NCBI GenBank assembly: GCA_038748065.1
Contig: JBCDJG010000020.1
Span: forward strand, 18,956 to 82,955
Source: JBCDJG01 sp038748065
GTDB taxonomy: Bacteria > Pseudomonadota > Gammaproteobacteria > Pseudomonadales > Halieaceae
DNA: 64,000 nt
Reading direction: 5' to 3'
Shown here: piece after piece, positions 8,489 to 16,845 of the stretch
How positions within the stretch are numbered: the first letter of the stretch is position 1
How the letters are laid out: each line of letters opens with the position of its first letter
The notes under the pieces: generated by a model
Told to the model about the DNA's origin: nothing
Seen by the model: the letters and a program-made list of their open reading frames with translations, nothing else
Database searches by the model: none
Translations under genes and position numbers: made by a program

Positions 8489-9349
8489 GTGCCTCGACAG
8501 TCAGTAAGGACACCGATCATGGGCCTTGCCCTGGCCTGCCTGCTCGCCTTCACGCCAGCGCGCGCAGATCAAAGCTGCCAGACGGTCGCTGACGCCTCCC
8601 GAATTTCGGTGGCTGGCGGCTCTGTCACCGAAATACTCTACGCGCTGGGCGAGCAGAGCCGCATCATCGGTGTCGATACTACCTCGAACTACCCCGCCGC
8701 GGCGCTTGATCTGCCGCAGCTCGGATATGTTCGCAATCTGTCGACGGAGGGTGTGCTATCACTCAGCCCGACACTGGTGCTGGGTGAGCACGACATGGGC
8801 CCGCCCGATGTGCTGGCACAGCTGCAACGCGTGGGCATTCCTATCGTCGCCGTGCCGGAACAGTTCGATTATGAAGGTATCGTTAATAAAGTGCGCTGCG
8901 TCGGGCAGGTGATTGGAACACCAGAGGCCGCCGAAACGCTTATCCAGGAAATACCGCCGCCACCCCCGGCAAACGAACGACCTTCTGCGGAAGCGCGCGG
9001 GCTGGTGATCCTCACTTTAGTCGAGGGCGCACCCGTGGCTGCCGGGCAAGACACCTCCGGTGAGGGCTTCCTCAGATTAGCGGGCGCCAGCAACGCTTTG
9101 TCCTTCGAGGGCTGGAAACCTGTCTCCGCTGAATCCATGGCCGCCGCCGAGCCCGACTTCATTGTGATCACCGAGCGTGGGTTGAAAGCAGCGGGTAGCG
9201 TAGAGCAGCTTCTGGCGCACCCCGCTCTAATAACAACGCCCGCGGCCAGGAATCGTCGCGTCCTGAGCATGGACGGGATGGCCATGCTCGGCTTCGGGCT
9301 GCGTACGGCACGTTCTGCCGCCGAGCTGCGAGCCTATCTCGCCGATTAG
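8489..9349 (+). CDS. hmuT: Periplasmic haem-binding protein
   Basis: 286-residue class III substrate-binding protein of the HmuT/PhuT/ShuT type. It has a signal peptide (cleavage near Ala26) and the segments GGSVTEILYALG, GVDTTSNYPAAA and LGYVRNLSTEG. Tyr80 in LGYVR aligns with the haem-ligand tyrosine of PhuT/ShuT. The GTG start lies 2 bases after the receptor stop with ggag-like bases upstream; an ATG at 8519 is an alternative. It passes haem from the receptor to HmuU. Confidence 0.9.
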   Translation: MPRQSVRTPIMGLALACLLAFTPARADQSCQTVADASRISVAGGSVTEILYALGEQSRIIGVDTTSNYPAAALDLPQLGYVRNLSTEGVLSLSPTLVLGEHDMGPPDVLAQLQRVGIPIVAVPEQFDYEGIVNKVRCVGQVIGTPEAAETLIQEIPPPPPANERPSAEARGLVILTLVEGAPVAAGQDTSGEGFLRLAGASNALSFEGWKPVSAESMAAAEPDFIVITERGLKAAGSVEQLLAHPALITTPAARNRRVLSMDGMAMLGFGLRTARSAAELRAYLAD

Positions 9350-9381
9350 TCGGGAGATGCCAGCGGTGCGCCTGCCAAGCC

Positions 9382-10437
9382 ATGAACTCTTCGCTCGCAC
9401 ACGGTAAAGGCCGCTCCAGCCTGAGTGCTGCAAGCAATAGACAGCGTCCTCAGCGGATGCTGTGGATTTATTTGGGACTACTGCTCACCGCCCTGACCGT
9501 CGCAGCCGCCTCTGGTGCCTTGCCCATCCCCATAATCAGCAGTCTGCTGGGTCAAAGTAGCCTGACAGAGCTGCAGTCGACGGTTCTGCTACAGATCAGG
9601 CTGCCACGGGTGGTAATCGCCGCGGTGGTCGGCGCGGCACTGGCCGTCACCGGCGCGGCACTCCAGGGCCTCTTTCGCAACCCCCTGGCTGAGCCGCAGC
9701 TCATCGGCGTATCTGGCGGCGCAGCGCTCGGGGCGGTTGGCATGATCGTCCTCACCGATAAGTTCAACATCCCTGCAATACTTGCACCTTACAGCCTGCC
9801 ACTGGCCGCCTTCGCAGGCGCGGCGGCGGTGACCAGCCTGCTCTACTGGTTTGCGTCGAGACGCGGCAATCAGGGCCCTGCAGTCCTGCTTCTGGTTGGC
9901 ATTGCGATCAACGCGCTCACCGCGGTAGGCATCGGCGTTTTCACCTACCTCAGCGACGACGGGCAACTGCGCACGTTGACCTTCTGGACGTTGGGCAGCT
10001 TCGGCAGCAGCAGTTGGGAAAAAGCCTTGCCCGTGGTGATAATTATCGGCGTCTCTACAGCCCTCCTGCTGACAGCGGCGAGACGCCTTGATCTGCTGCA
10101 GCTCGGCGAATCGCAGGCGCGCTATGCGGGCGTGGACGTGTTGCGCCTCAAACGTCTGGTCGTGTTCTCCGGGGCAGCCGCTGTCGGCGCGGGTGTCGCC
10201 GTTGCGGGGATCATTGGTTTCGTTGGCCTGGTGGTTCCCCACCTGGTCAGGCTGATTGGGGGCGTGAAGCACGGCTACCTGCTCCCGGGAAGCGCGCTGT
10301 TTGGCGCCACTCTCACGGTCATCGCCGACCTCGGGGCGCGCACTCTGGTCATTCCGGCCGAGCTGCCAGTGGGTTTGATTACCAGCGCGATTGGCGCGCC
10401 GTTCTTTCTCTGGCTCATCCTGCGGGTGCGCCGCTAA
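9382..10437 (+). CDS. hmuU: Haem ABC transporter permease
   Basis: 351-residue FecCD/BtuC-family permease with about nine to ten membrane helices. Diagnostic stretches are LRLPRV-like (IRLPRVVIAAVVGAALAVTG), QGLFRNPLAEPQLIG, and FVGLVVPHLVRLIGG near the C-terminus. The basic polar N-terminus (to residue 25) is longer than usual. The stop and the ATG of the next gene share one base (TAATG), so permease and ATPase are translationally coupled. The large antisense frame 9589-10500 is a shadow. Confidence 0.92.
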   Translation: MNSSLAHGKGRSSLSAASNRQRPQRMLWIYLGLLLTALTVAAASGALPIPIISSLLGQSSLTELQSTVLLQIRLPRVVIAAVVGAALAVTGAALQGLFRNPLAEPQLIGVSGGAALGAVGMIVLTDKFNIPAILAPYSLPLAAFAGAAAVTSLLYWFASRRGNQGPAVLLLVGIAINALTAVGIGVFTYLSDDGQLRTLTFWTLGSFGSSSWEKALPVVIIIGVSTALLLTAARRLDLLQLGESQARYAGVDVLRLKRLVVFSGAAAVGAGVAVAGIIGFVGLVVPHLVRLIGGVKHGYLLPGSALFGATLTVIADLGARTLVIPAELPVGLITSAIGAPFFLWLILRVRR

Positions 10438-11210
10438 TGTGCGTCCTTGAGCATGTTGCGGTGCGCGCAGGCGACAAGGAACTCCTGCACGACGTATCAC
10501 TCACCGTCGCCCCGGGAGAGATCGTTGTTGTTCTGGGTCCCAACGGGGCGGGCAAATCCACTTTATTGAAAACCTTCGCCGGCGACCTGATACCTACCCG
10601 GGGCCGGGCGCTGATCATGGGCGAAGACATTTCCAGGCTCAGCATCGCGGCGCAGGCCGCGCATCGTGCGGTGGTACAGCAATCGCCCCCCATGGTATTC
10701 GACTTCACCGTTGCCGAGGTTATACAGATGGGCTGGCTTGAGGACGTCGTGCCGTCTGAGTGCTTCGAGGATGCCTACCAGAGTGTGGTCGCGGAGACGG
10801 ACACCGGCAGTCTCCTTGACCGCGTGTTCAACACGCTTTCTGGAGGCGAACGCCAACGCGTGCTCTATGCCTGCGCGCTGCTGCAAATCTGGCGCCCAAG
10901 AGCCCTGCGCCAGCCGCGCTGGCTGCTGCTGGACGAACCCACGGCCAACCTCGACGTGCGCTGTGCGCTGGAACTGATGGCATCCATCAGGCGGCAGGCC
11001 GCCGCAGGCATCGGTATCCTGGTGGTCTTGCACGACCTGAACCTGGCGGCACGCTTTGCAGACCGCGTCATGCTACTCAACCTGGGTCGCAGCGCGGGGC
11101 TCGGTGCCCCTCGACAGGTGATGACCGCTTCGGTACTTTCAGAGGTATACCAGACCGAAGTGCGCGTCGATCATCATCCCGAACTGGACCGACTGGTGGT
11201 ACTCACCTGA
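10437..11210 (+). CDS. hmuV: Haem ABC transporter ATP-binding protein
   Basis: 257-residue ATPase. Walker A is GPNGAGKST (about residues 32-40), the signature LSGGERQR (about 134-141), Walker B WLLLDEPT (about 162-169), with the switch histidine in VLHDLN. The ATIC of the HmuV/FecE family uses a short linker inserted near the signature (LQIWRPRALRQPR) that is present here. It powers haem import with HmuU and HmuT. Confidence 0.92.
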   Translation: MCVLEHVAVRAGDKELLHDVSLTVAPGEIVVVLGPNGAGKSTLLKTFAGDLIPTRGRALIMGEDISRLSIAAQAAHRAVVQQSPPMVFDFTVAEVIQMGWLEDVVPSECFEDAYQSVVAETDTGSLLDRVFNTLSGGERQRVLYACALLQIWRPRALRQPRWLLLDEPTANLDVRCALELMASIRRQAAAGIGILVVLHDLNLAARFADRVMLLNLGRSAGLGAPRQVMTASVLSEVYQTEVRVDHHPELDRLVVLT

Positions 11211-11240
11211 CCCGTACTATTACATCACGAGGATAGCAGC

Positions 11241-11549
11241 ATGTTTTTAGCCATGAACCGATTCCGGATTACCAAGGGCTTCGAAGAAGGTTTCGAGCAG
11301 GTCTGGCGCGAGCGGGATTCGTACTTGAAGGAGGTGCCCGGTTTTCAGTCATTTGCACTGCTCAAGGGCCCAGAGCGTGGAGATCATGTTCTCTACGCCT
11401 CCCATTCAGTCTGGGCATCCAAACAGGCCTTCGACAACTGGGTCGAGTCAGACCACTTCCGCAAGGCCCACGCTCAGGCCAGCGCACCAAAGGGTACTTA
11501 CATGGGCCACCCCGAGATTGAGACCTTCGAAGCGGTCCTGACCGAATAA
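11241..11549 (+). CDS. IsdG/HmuQ-type haem-degrading monooxygenase
   Basis: 102-residue ABM-fold dimeric monooxygenase. Asn6, Trp58 and His77 align with the Asn7/Trp66/His76 catalytic triad of staphylococcal IsdG (MNRF..., SVWASKQAFDNW, FRKAHAQ). Enzymes of this kind open the haem ring and free iron. It lies 30 bases after hmuV with the SD gagga, so it completes an uptake-and-degradation operon. The antibiotic-biosynthesis monooxygenase superfamily is broad, but the triad plus the position make the haem role likely. Product (biliverdin, staphylobilin or other) is unknown. Confidence 0.85.
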   Translation: MFLAMNRFRITKGFEEGFEQVWRERDSYLKEVPGFQSFALLKGPERGDHVLYASHSVWASKQAFDNWVESDHFRKAHAQASAPKGTYMGHPEIETFEAVLTE

Positions 11550-11639
11550 GAACCTGCAAGGCACGAGACACTATCAAGCTGCTTCTATGGCGTGATGCCC
11601 AAGGGCAGACGTGTAATGCATGGCAGGCTCCCCTGCCGA

Positions 11640-13796
11640 CTAGCGACGCCGCATCGGGCGCTGCATCCCACTCGGGCGACGCATTTCCCGACTCATGCCG
11701 CGCTGGCGTGCCTGGTAAGAACGGTCCAGTTCGCGACGATCAATCTGCGGCCGCTGGCTCGCGGGGCGCTGCTCGATGCGCGACGCTGCCTGCTCTCGCT
11801 GCTGCGGCGTCACACTCTGTGCTCTGTCGCGCACGTCACCGGCCCGATCGGTCTGCCACTTGCCATCGACGCGCTGCTCCCAATCAGAGCCGCTGCGCCT
11901 GGCCACCTCACCGTTGCGATCAGCAAACACATCGTTAGCGCGCTGGGTCGTCGGCCGGGCCCGCTGTAACTCCTCGCGCGCCAGCGTTTTGTCCGCGTTT
12001 CTGGCGCGGTTTTCGGTCCGGTTGTAGAGGTTGCGCTCGCCACGCCGGTCCGCGACATTGAGGTCACGCGAAATGTCTGCACGGTTACCGATGTTCACGT
12101 TGTTACCGATATTGATATCGCCGGTATTAATAATCGTCGGGCCGCGGTAACCGCCGCCGTACCAGCCGCCACAGCAGCCCCAGGGCCGATAGGCTCCGCC
12201 CCAGCCGCCGCCCCAGCTTGCGCCAAAGCTGAAGAAGCCGTTGCTCCAGCTGACACCAAAGTTCCAGCCGGTCCAGGGGTTGTAGCCGACGTGAAAGCCC
12301 CAGGTGGGGGGCCGCGGGTAGTAGTACCGACCCCAGTAGGGTGGGTAGTACCAGCCAGTGCCATAGACCGGCACGCCATAATAGGGGAAGGACCACAGGT
12401 AACCCGGCGTATAGCCGACGTAGACAATTTCAGGCGTAGACTCGTAAACCTTCACGTAGGTGGTGTTATAGACAGGGGAGCTCGGCGGGATTTTACTGAT
12501 CTCCTCATCCGGTATCGTATCAGCCACCTCCCAGGGACCCTGCGCCGAGCCAGAAGTGAACCAAACTCCCTGATCTACGGCGTAGTAGCGCCCATCGATT
12601 TTCAAGACCTGGGCTCCCGTATTGACGGCGTAAGCCACTGACGTACCTTCGATCCTCTCAAACTTTGGCTCGCCGTCATATTCAACACTCAGCTTGGCCT
12701 CATCGCGCTGGATCGCCGTGGTCTGTGGTATCGCGGCATCAAGCAAGGCATCTTCGGCCTCCTCAGTACCCGCGATGGAAGAGCGCAGTCCACCGATATC
12801 GGAAGCGGGAGGAATATCCTGGAAGCTCGCGGGTAATTCATTCGCAGGCACGGATGTCCAGGGGCCGTCCTCAGACTTTGAGCGATACCAGCGCCCCGAC
12901 AGCAAGACGTACATGTTGCCGGTAGCAAGCTGCCGCAGCCAGGGCGTTTCAGTATTGACGACGTAGAGCAACTCACCACCGGGCAGCGATTGCCAATCTG
13001 CTTTGCCCTCGGTGGCAATGAGCTCGGTGGGCTTGGTTGCTACCACAACCTTGTTAACAGACGGGCCCTCCTCCGCAGAAGCGGAGGCCACCATCTCCAC
13101 CAGGTCACGCGGTGGACTGCTGTCTACACTCCAGGGGCCAAGCGGGTCCCGGGCTGTAAACCACTGGCTCCCGCTCCCCAACCAGTGTTTGCCACTGCGG
13201 GTATCTTTCACGACCAGAAAGGGCGTATTGAGCGCCCGCTCATAGTCGCTGCCCTCAACGGGCGAGAAGCGCGGCTTGCCGTCAAAGAGCAGCAGCACCG
13301 CCAACTCCTGTGAAAACACAATGTCGGGTGGCTCACTCTTGATCTGCTCGAGGCTGCGCTGTTCGACCTCGGCCGTATTCAGGCTGGCGGTCAGTCGCTC
13401 CAGCGACAGCGTCAGGCCCGTTTCCGGCATGGCGCTTTCGACCACCGCCGTGAAGCGTTGCTCCTGAGCGTCGGTCGAATCGGGCCAGCCAACCCGGGTT
13501 ACCTTGATATCCCTGACCAGCACGGTCCCCGCATCGCGATCAGTATCCAGACGTGCCGTGAACCACATAGCGCCGAAGATGGCCTCGTCTTGTCCATCGA
13601 CCTCGAGCGAGATTGCCGCACGACTGCTGAGCTGATTGCCCGATAGAGTCTCAGGCTGCGGCTGATACACCACGATAGTCGCCTCCGGCGCACTGACTTC
13701 CTGAGGCCAGTCAATAGCCGATGCGGGCAGCGAGTAAATGCAAAGGGCGAACGCGCAGACCGCGCTGCGTGCCTGGCGGAAGGTTCTCTGAAACAT
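11640..13796 (-). CDS. Large exported protein with GPW repeats and a Tyr/Trp/Gly-rich core
   Basis: 718 residues. A signal peptide ends at ...LPASA (about 27). Residues about 150-440 contain three to four repeats built as 'F...VEGT/S..YA.NT...V....G..W....WF(T/Y)...GPW'. Residues about 450-570 are dominated by Tyr, Trp, Gly and Pro (for example GTGWYYPPYWGRYYYPRPP), then a short NTGDINIGNNVNIGN beta-helix-like run. The last 150 residues are Arg/Gln-rich and basic. Similar proteins are sometimes labelled carbohydrate-binding, without proof. Outer surface or periplasm is likely. Function unknown; the antisense frames here are shadows. Confidence 0.8.
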   Translation of the reverse strand: MFQRTFRQARSAVCAFALCIYSLPASAIDWPQEVSAPEATIVVYQPQPETLSGNQLSSRAAISLEVDGQDEAIFGAMWFTARLDTDRDAGTVLVRDIKVTRVGWPDSTDAQEQRFTAVVESAMPETGLTLSLERLTASLNTAEVEQRSLEQIKSEPPDIVFSQELAVLLLFDGKPRFSPVEGSDYERALNTPFLVVKDTRSGKHWLGSGSQWFTARDPLGPWSVDSSPPRDLVEMVASASAEEGPSVNKVVVATKPTELIATEGKADWQSLPGGELLYVVNTETPWLRQLATGNMYVLLSGRWYRSKSEDGPWTSVPANELPASFQDIPPASDIGGLRSSIAGTEEAEDALLDAAIPQTTAIQRDEAKLSVEYDGEPKFERIEGTSVAYAVNTGAQVLKIDGRYYAVDQGVWFTSGSAQGPWEVADTIPDEEISKIPPSSPVYNTTYVKVYESTPEIVYVGYTPGYLWSFPYYGVPVYGTGWYYPPYWGRYYYPRPPTWGFHVGYNPWTGWNFGVSWSNGFFSFGASWGGGWGGAYRPWGCCGGWYGGGYRGPTIINTGDINIGNNVNIGNRADISRDLNVADRRGERNLYNRTENRARNADKTLAREELQRARPTTQRANDVFADRNGEVARRSGSDWEQRVDGKWQTDRAGDVRDRAQSVTPQQREQAASRIEQRPASQRPQIDRRELDRSYQARQRGMSREMRRPSGMQRPMRRR

Positions 13797-13940
13797 CTTT
13801 TCTGCCCCTTATTGGCGAGCCTTATGCTCCGCAAGTGTAGGTCAGGGGCCTGTTTTACGCGAGCACCTGCCTGGCTCAGGCGGTCTAGCGCCCAAGGGCT
13901 TTTGTGGGTGGTTAAGGGGGTTCGGCTCGTGGAACTCGCT

Positions 13941-14354
13941 TCACGGCCCGTGTTTCAGTTCACCATCCGCGAGGGCAATGCCTTCAATTTCAATCATCAG
14001 TTCAGGCAGGGCCAGGGCGGACACCTCAACGATCGTATCCGCAGGCCAGGGACGGCTGAAGTAGCGCTCGCGCAGCGCAACGATACGCTCGAAGTAGGAC
14101 ATGTCCGTCAAAAAAATAGTCACCTTGATCAACTTGTCGAGACCAGAGCCCCCCGCCAGCAGCACAGCCTCGAGGTTGGCAAATACCTGCTCGGCCTGAG
14201 CGTCAAAGTCACCTACGCCGACCAGATTGCCTTCCATATCCAGCGCAGCCTGGCCGGAAACAAACACCAGGTCCTTGGTCCGAAAACCTTGGGAGATATT
14301 GAAGGGCTTGAACGGGTCAGGGTCGGTACTTACCTGAATCGCATCGGTCGCCAT
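13941..14354 (-). CDS. RidA/YjgF/YER057c family protein
   Basis: 137-residue trimeric RidA-fold protein. It shows VFVSGQAALDMEGN, the QAEQVFANLEAVLLAGG helix, VTIFLTDMSYF and the terminal EIEGIAL. In RidA itself the enzyme hydrolyses reactive enamine/imine intermediates using an Arg in the 'RxxVxxxxLP' region; here that region reads ADTIVEVSALALPELMIEIEG, so the catalytic Arg of true RidA is not obvious. It follows the small DUF6435-type gene by 8 bases. A paralogue with another role is possible. Confidence 0.88.
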   Translation of the reverse strand: MATDAIQVSTDPDPFKPFNISQGFRTKDLVFVSGQAALDMEGNLVGVGDFDAQAEQVFANLEAVLLAGGSGLDKLIKVTIFLTDMSYFERIVALRERYFSRPWPADTIVEVSALALPELMIEIEGIALADGELKHGP

Positions 14355-14362
14355 GACAGGAA

Positions 14363-14542
14363 TCAGGCGGCAGCGTCGTTCTTTACGCGCTCAATTTCCT
14401 CTCGCAGGGCCTCGGCCTCTGCGGTCAGCGTCGAGTACAGGCGAATGTCGCCATTGCGCTGGGCGTGGAAAGCCTTCGTGACCAAGGCCTCGTGATCTTT
14501 CTGCAGTTTCTTCAGCGGAGATTTATTGAACAGTCCAAACAT
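14363..14542 (-). CDS. DUF6435-type small protein
   Basis: A 59-residue protein starting MFGLFNKSPLKKLQKDHEAL and containing the HAQRNGDIRLYS stretch that marks this small family (Lacal_2735-like, DUF6435). It is predicted all-helical and cytoplasmic; its function is not known. The ATG at 14542 runs to a TGA at 14363-14365, and the RidA-family ATG follows 8 bases later, so they form one unit. Confidence 0.8.
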   Translation of the reverse strand: MFGLFNKSPLKKLQKDHEALVTKAFHAQRNGDIRLYSTLTAEAEALREEIERVKNDAAA

Positions 14543-14607
14543 GGTTGAGGCCTCAATCGTTAAGCTATGTTCATACTACGCAGCACGTCGATCTGAGGAT
14601 TAGTAGA

Positions 14608-14637
14608 CCCTCTAGCCTCTACCCTCTACCCTCTAGC
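14608..14637. repeat. CCCTCTA heptamer tandem repeat
   Basis: Four near-perfect copies of CCCTCTA (one copy with G for the first base of the unit) lie in the 150-base gap between the DUF6435-type and thioesterase genes. No hairpin is obvious. Confidence 0.8.
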
Positions 14638-14692
14638 CGACATACATCGACGCTCGACTGCGTTAGCCTCCCCAGAACCCAAGGCCCGAGCG

Positions 14693-15478
14693 TCAGGCGC
14701 GAGGCGCCAACGCCAGCTGGCGTGATTGCGCTACCAGCCTGCCGCTGTCATCCCAGATTTCGCCGTCCTCTTCCAGCATGCCCCCGGAAATAAACCGGGT
14801 AGAGAAACGGCAGCGCAGCCAGCCCTCCACGGGAATCCCACGCACGTGCGCCGTTAACTCAACCGTGGGCGTCCACGCGACCGGCAGATTGGCGTTAAAA
14901 ACGGTTGGCGGGAATACGTCGGCGGCCATCAGCAGAGCAAAGGGATCTGCAGGTTCATCGATCATCCGAAGCCAGCCGCGAAATTCTGGCCTGCCAGAGG
15001 GCGTCCCGGCCATAAATTGGGCATCGTCCGGGTGCAACCTGAGATCGACTTTCGACATGATGGGCGGCGGGAAACCCTGCTCTCCGGCCTGTACGATAAC
15101 GCAGTCCTCGGGATCAGGCAGTTCAGGCGGAGCAGCGTCTATGCGCATGGGGCCCTCAACCTCCTCCAGGTTCGCAAAAGAACCCAGTAGCTGCACAAGG
15201 GGTCGCTCATCCTTGATCAGCTGTGCACTCACCGTGCTGAACTGCCGCCCTTGCTTGACGACCGTGGGCACGATAGTGATCGGGCCGGGACGGCCGGGCG
15301 CCAGGTAGTGTGCGGTCACTGCCACGGGATGTGGCTTGCTCGCCGCTGCCATGGCGCGGGCCGCAACCGCCAGCAGATAGCCGCCATTGGTATTGCCAAC
15401 GATATCCCAGCCTTCTGCAATCAGGCCGGTGTAGTGGCTTCCGGCAGCGGTAACTGCCGTGTCTTCAGCAAATGTCAT
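14693..15478 (-). CDS. TesB-like acyl-CoA thioesterase
   Basis: 261-residue double-hotdog protein of the thioesterase-like superfamily. The N-terminal hotdog has the helix NGGYLLAVAARAM and a beta strand HPVAVTAHYLAP; the C-terminal one has WTPTVELTAHVRG, LRCRFSTRFISGGMLEEDGEIWDDSGRLVAQSRQ, the last with the family's 'G...E.DGEIWD' pattern. It hydrolyses acyl-CoA esters; chain length is not predictable. It stands alone on the minus strand. Confidence 0.85.
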   Translation of the reverse strand: MTFAEDTAVTAAGSHYTGLIAEGWDIVGNTNGGYLLAVAARAMAAASKPHPVAVTAHYLAPGRPGPITIVPTVVKQGRQFSTVSAQLIKDERPLVQLLGSFANLEEVEGPMRIDAAPPELPDPEDCVIVQAGEQGFPPPIMSKVDLRLHPDDAQFMAGTPSGRPEFRGWLRMIDEPADPFALLMAADVFPPTVFNANLPVAWTPTVELTAHVRGIPVEGWLRCRFSTRFISGGMLEEDGEIWDDSGRLVAQSRQLALAPRA

Positions 15479-15609
15479 AGGGCCTCCCTGACGGCGATGA
15501 AGTTGAGTATACGCCGCGCTTAGCTTACGAAGACGCGACGCGCCCAGTTCACTGGAATAGATGCAAACACCTCAATCTGGCGTCCGTGCGTGCTTCCCGG
15601 CGGCTCCTT

Positions 15610-16683
15610 TCATGAGCTCGCCGGCTCAAGTAAACCGAGCAGCTCGGAACAGATTCGGCACCAGTCATAGCGATCTTCATAAGCTGCCCTGTTAAATTCG
15701 GTCGTCGTTTCTCCGCCTGCCTGTCGCTGACAGGCGTGATCAAGCTGTTGCAGCCCATGCTCTATGTTCAGATCAGGATAGCTCCCGGCGTGAGGGTACA
15801 GCATTGAAGAGACTCGGCTGTTCTCGCGCACCTTGACGAGGAAGGCGTTGCCATCATCCAGGTAGTCCAACACGGCGCCAAACTCCGGGGCGACGACCTT
15901 CGTACCGTAGAGCAAGGCCTCGAGACAATTGAGTTCAAACGCACCGCCGCGATGCAGGGACAGGTAGACATCACTGGAGCAATACAGAGAGGCGAGATCT
16001 GCTGGCGGAAGCCATGCTGAGACCACCTCGACATTGGGCAAGCTGGCCAGATTTCGAAAGTAGTCCACCTGGTTGGTTTTGATGATGAAACGCTTAGCGG
16101 GCTGCCGATGCACGAAGTACTGCAACTGGTCGGCACCTTTCCGGTAAAGATCTGACATGAAGAAAGACAGCACGGTGGGTTCGGGCTGTCGCAACAGATA
16201 GGCGAATCGGTCGGATGGTGTTACCCGTCGAAAACCATGTGGGACGAGGACAAGCTCTTTGCTCACTCCGGAATCTCGAAAAGCGGCAATTGAAGCACCG
16301 GAAGGCAGGAAGATTCCAGACAGGTCTGGATGATTGGCCCATTCCACCAGTTCCGCACTGATTTGTGGCCCGTCGGCAACCTCAAAACCATAAATCGCAC
16401 GATGCTTGCCAGCAAGACAGCGCATCATGTCGTTAAACGGCAGGCAATCCCAGCCTTTCGCGTAAAACAGCGGATGTACCAGAGCAACACTGTCACTGGG
16501 CACAGTCTGCCGGCCCATGTCAGCACCAAGCGGCACCGGGCAGACCTTGCATCCGAGAGCTCTGAACGCCCGGATATGCTGCTGTGCTACCAGCGAGAAT
16601 GAAATGCTGTCGACGGGATGGTGATAGTAGGTGATATCCACAGGTTTTTCGGCCGCGCCGACGCTCTGGCTATGTTTAAACAC
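15610..16683 (-). CDS. Glycosyltransferase, GT-B fold (GT4-like)
   Basis: 357 residues. The C-terminal half has the pattern of GT4 retaining enzymes: SDVYLSLHRGGAFELNCLEALLYGTKVVAPEFG, with the E-x7-E motif (Glu in FELNCLEAL) that holds the sugar nucleotide. The N-terminal half is variable (DITYYHHPVDSIS...). No membrane segment. Donor and acceptor are unknown, and no other polysaccharide genes lie beside it, so it may decorate a cell-surface glycan made elsewhere. Confidence 0.75.
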   Translation of the reverse strand: MFKHSQSVGAAEKPVDITYYHHPVDSISFSLVAQQHIRAFRALGCKVCPVPLGADMGRQTVPSDSVALVHPLFYAKGWDCLPFNDMMRCLAGKHRAIYGFEVADGPQISAELVEWANHPDLSGIFLPSGASIAAFRDSGVSKELVLVPHGFRRVTPSDRFAYLLRQPEPTVLSFFMSDLYRKGADQLQYFVHRQPAKRFIIKTNQVDYFRNLASLPNVEVVSAWLPPADLASLYCSSDVYLSLHRGGAFELNCLEALLYGTKVVAPEFGAVLDYLDDGNAFLVKVRENSRVSSMLYPHAGSYPDLNIEHGLQQLDHACQRQAGGETTTEFNRAAYEDRYDWCRICSELLGLLEPASS

Positions 16684-16845
16684 TATTGGAGACTACCGCG
16701 GTTCGCAATGTTGAGAGCCGAAGCACTACCTTAAATTACTTCTATTTTAAGAAGTCATTACTGCACGCGCAGGAACTTTCGTAGACTTCAGGTCACAGGA
16801 GAGACCTTCCCTCCTCTACCGAAGCCACGCATGCGAGAAGATAAA

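Noticed and set aside
9589..10500. 303-residue minus-strand frame
   Set aside because: Antisense to hmuU; no domain, charged low-complexity composition.
13812..14495. 227-residue plus-strand frame over the RidA gene
   Set aside because: The minus strand carries RidA and the DUF6435-type protein, both with recognisable conserved sequence.
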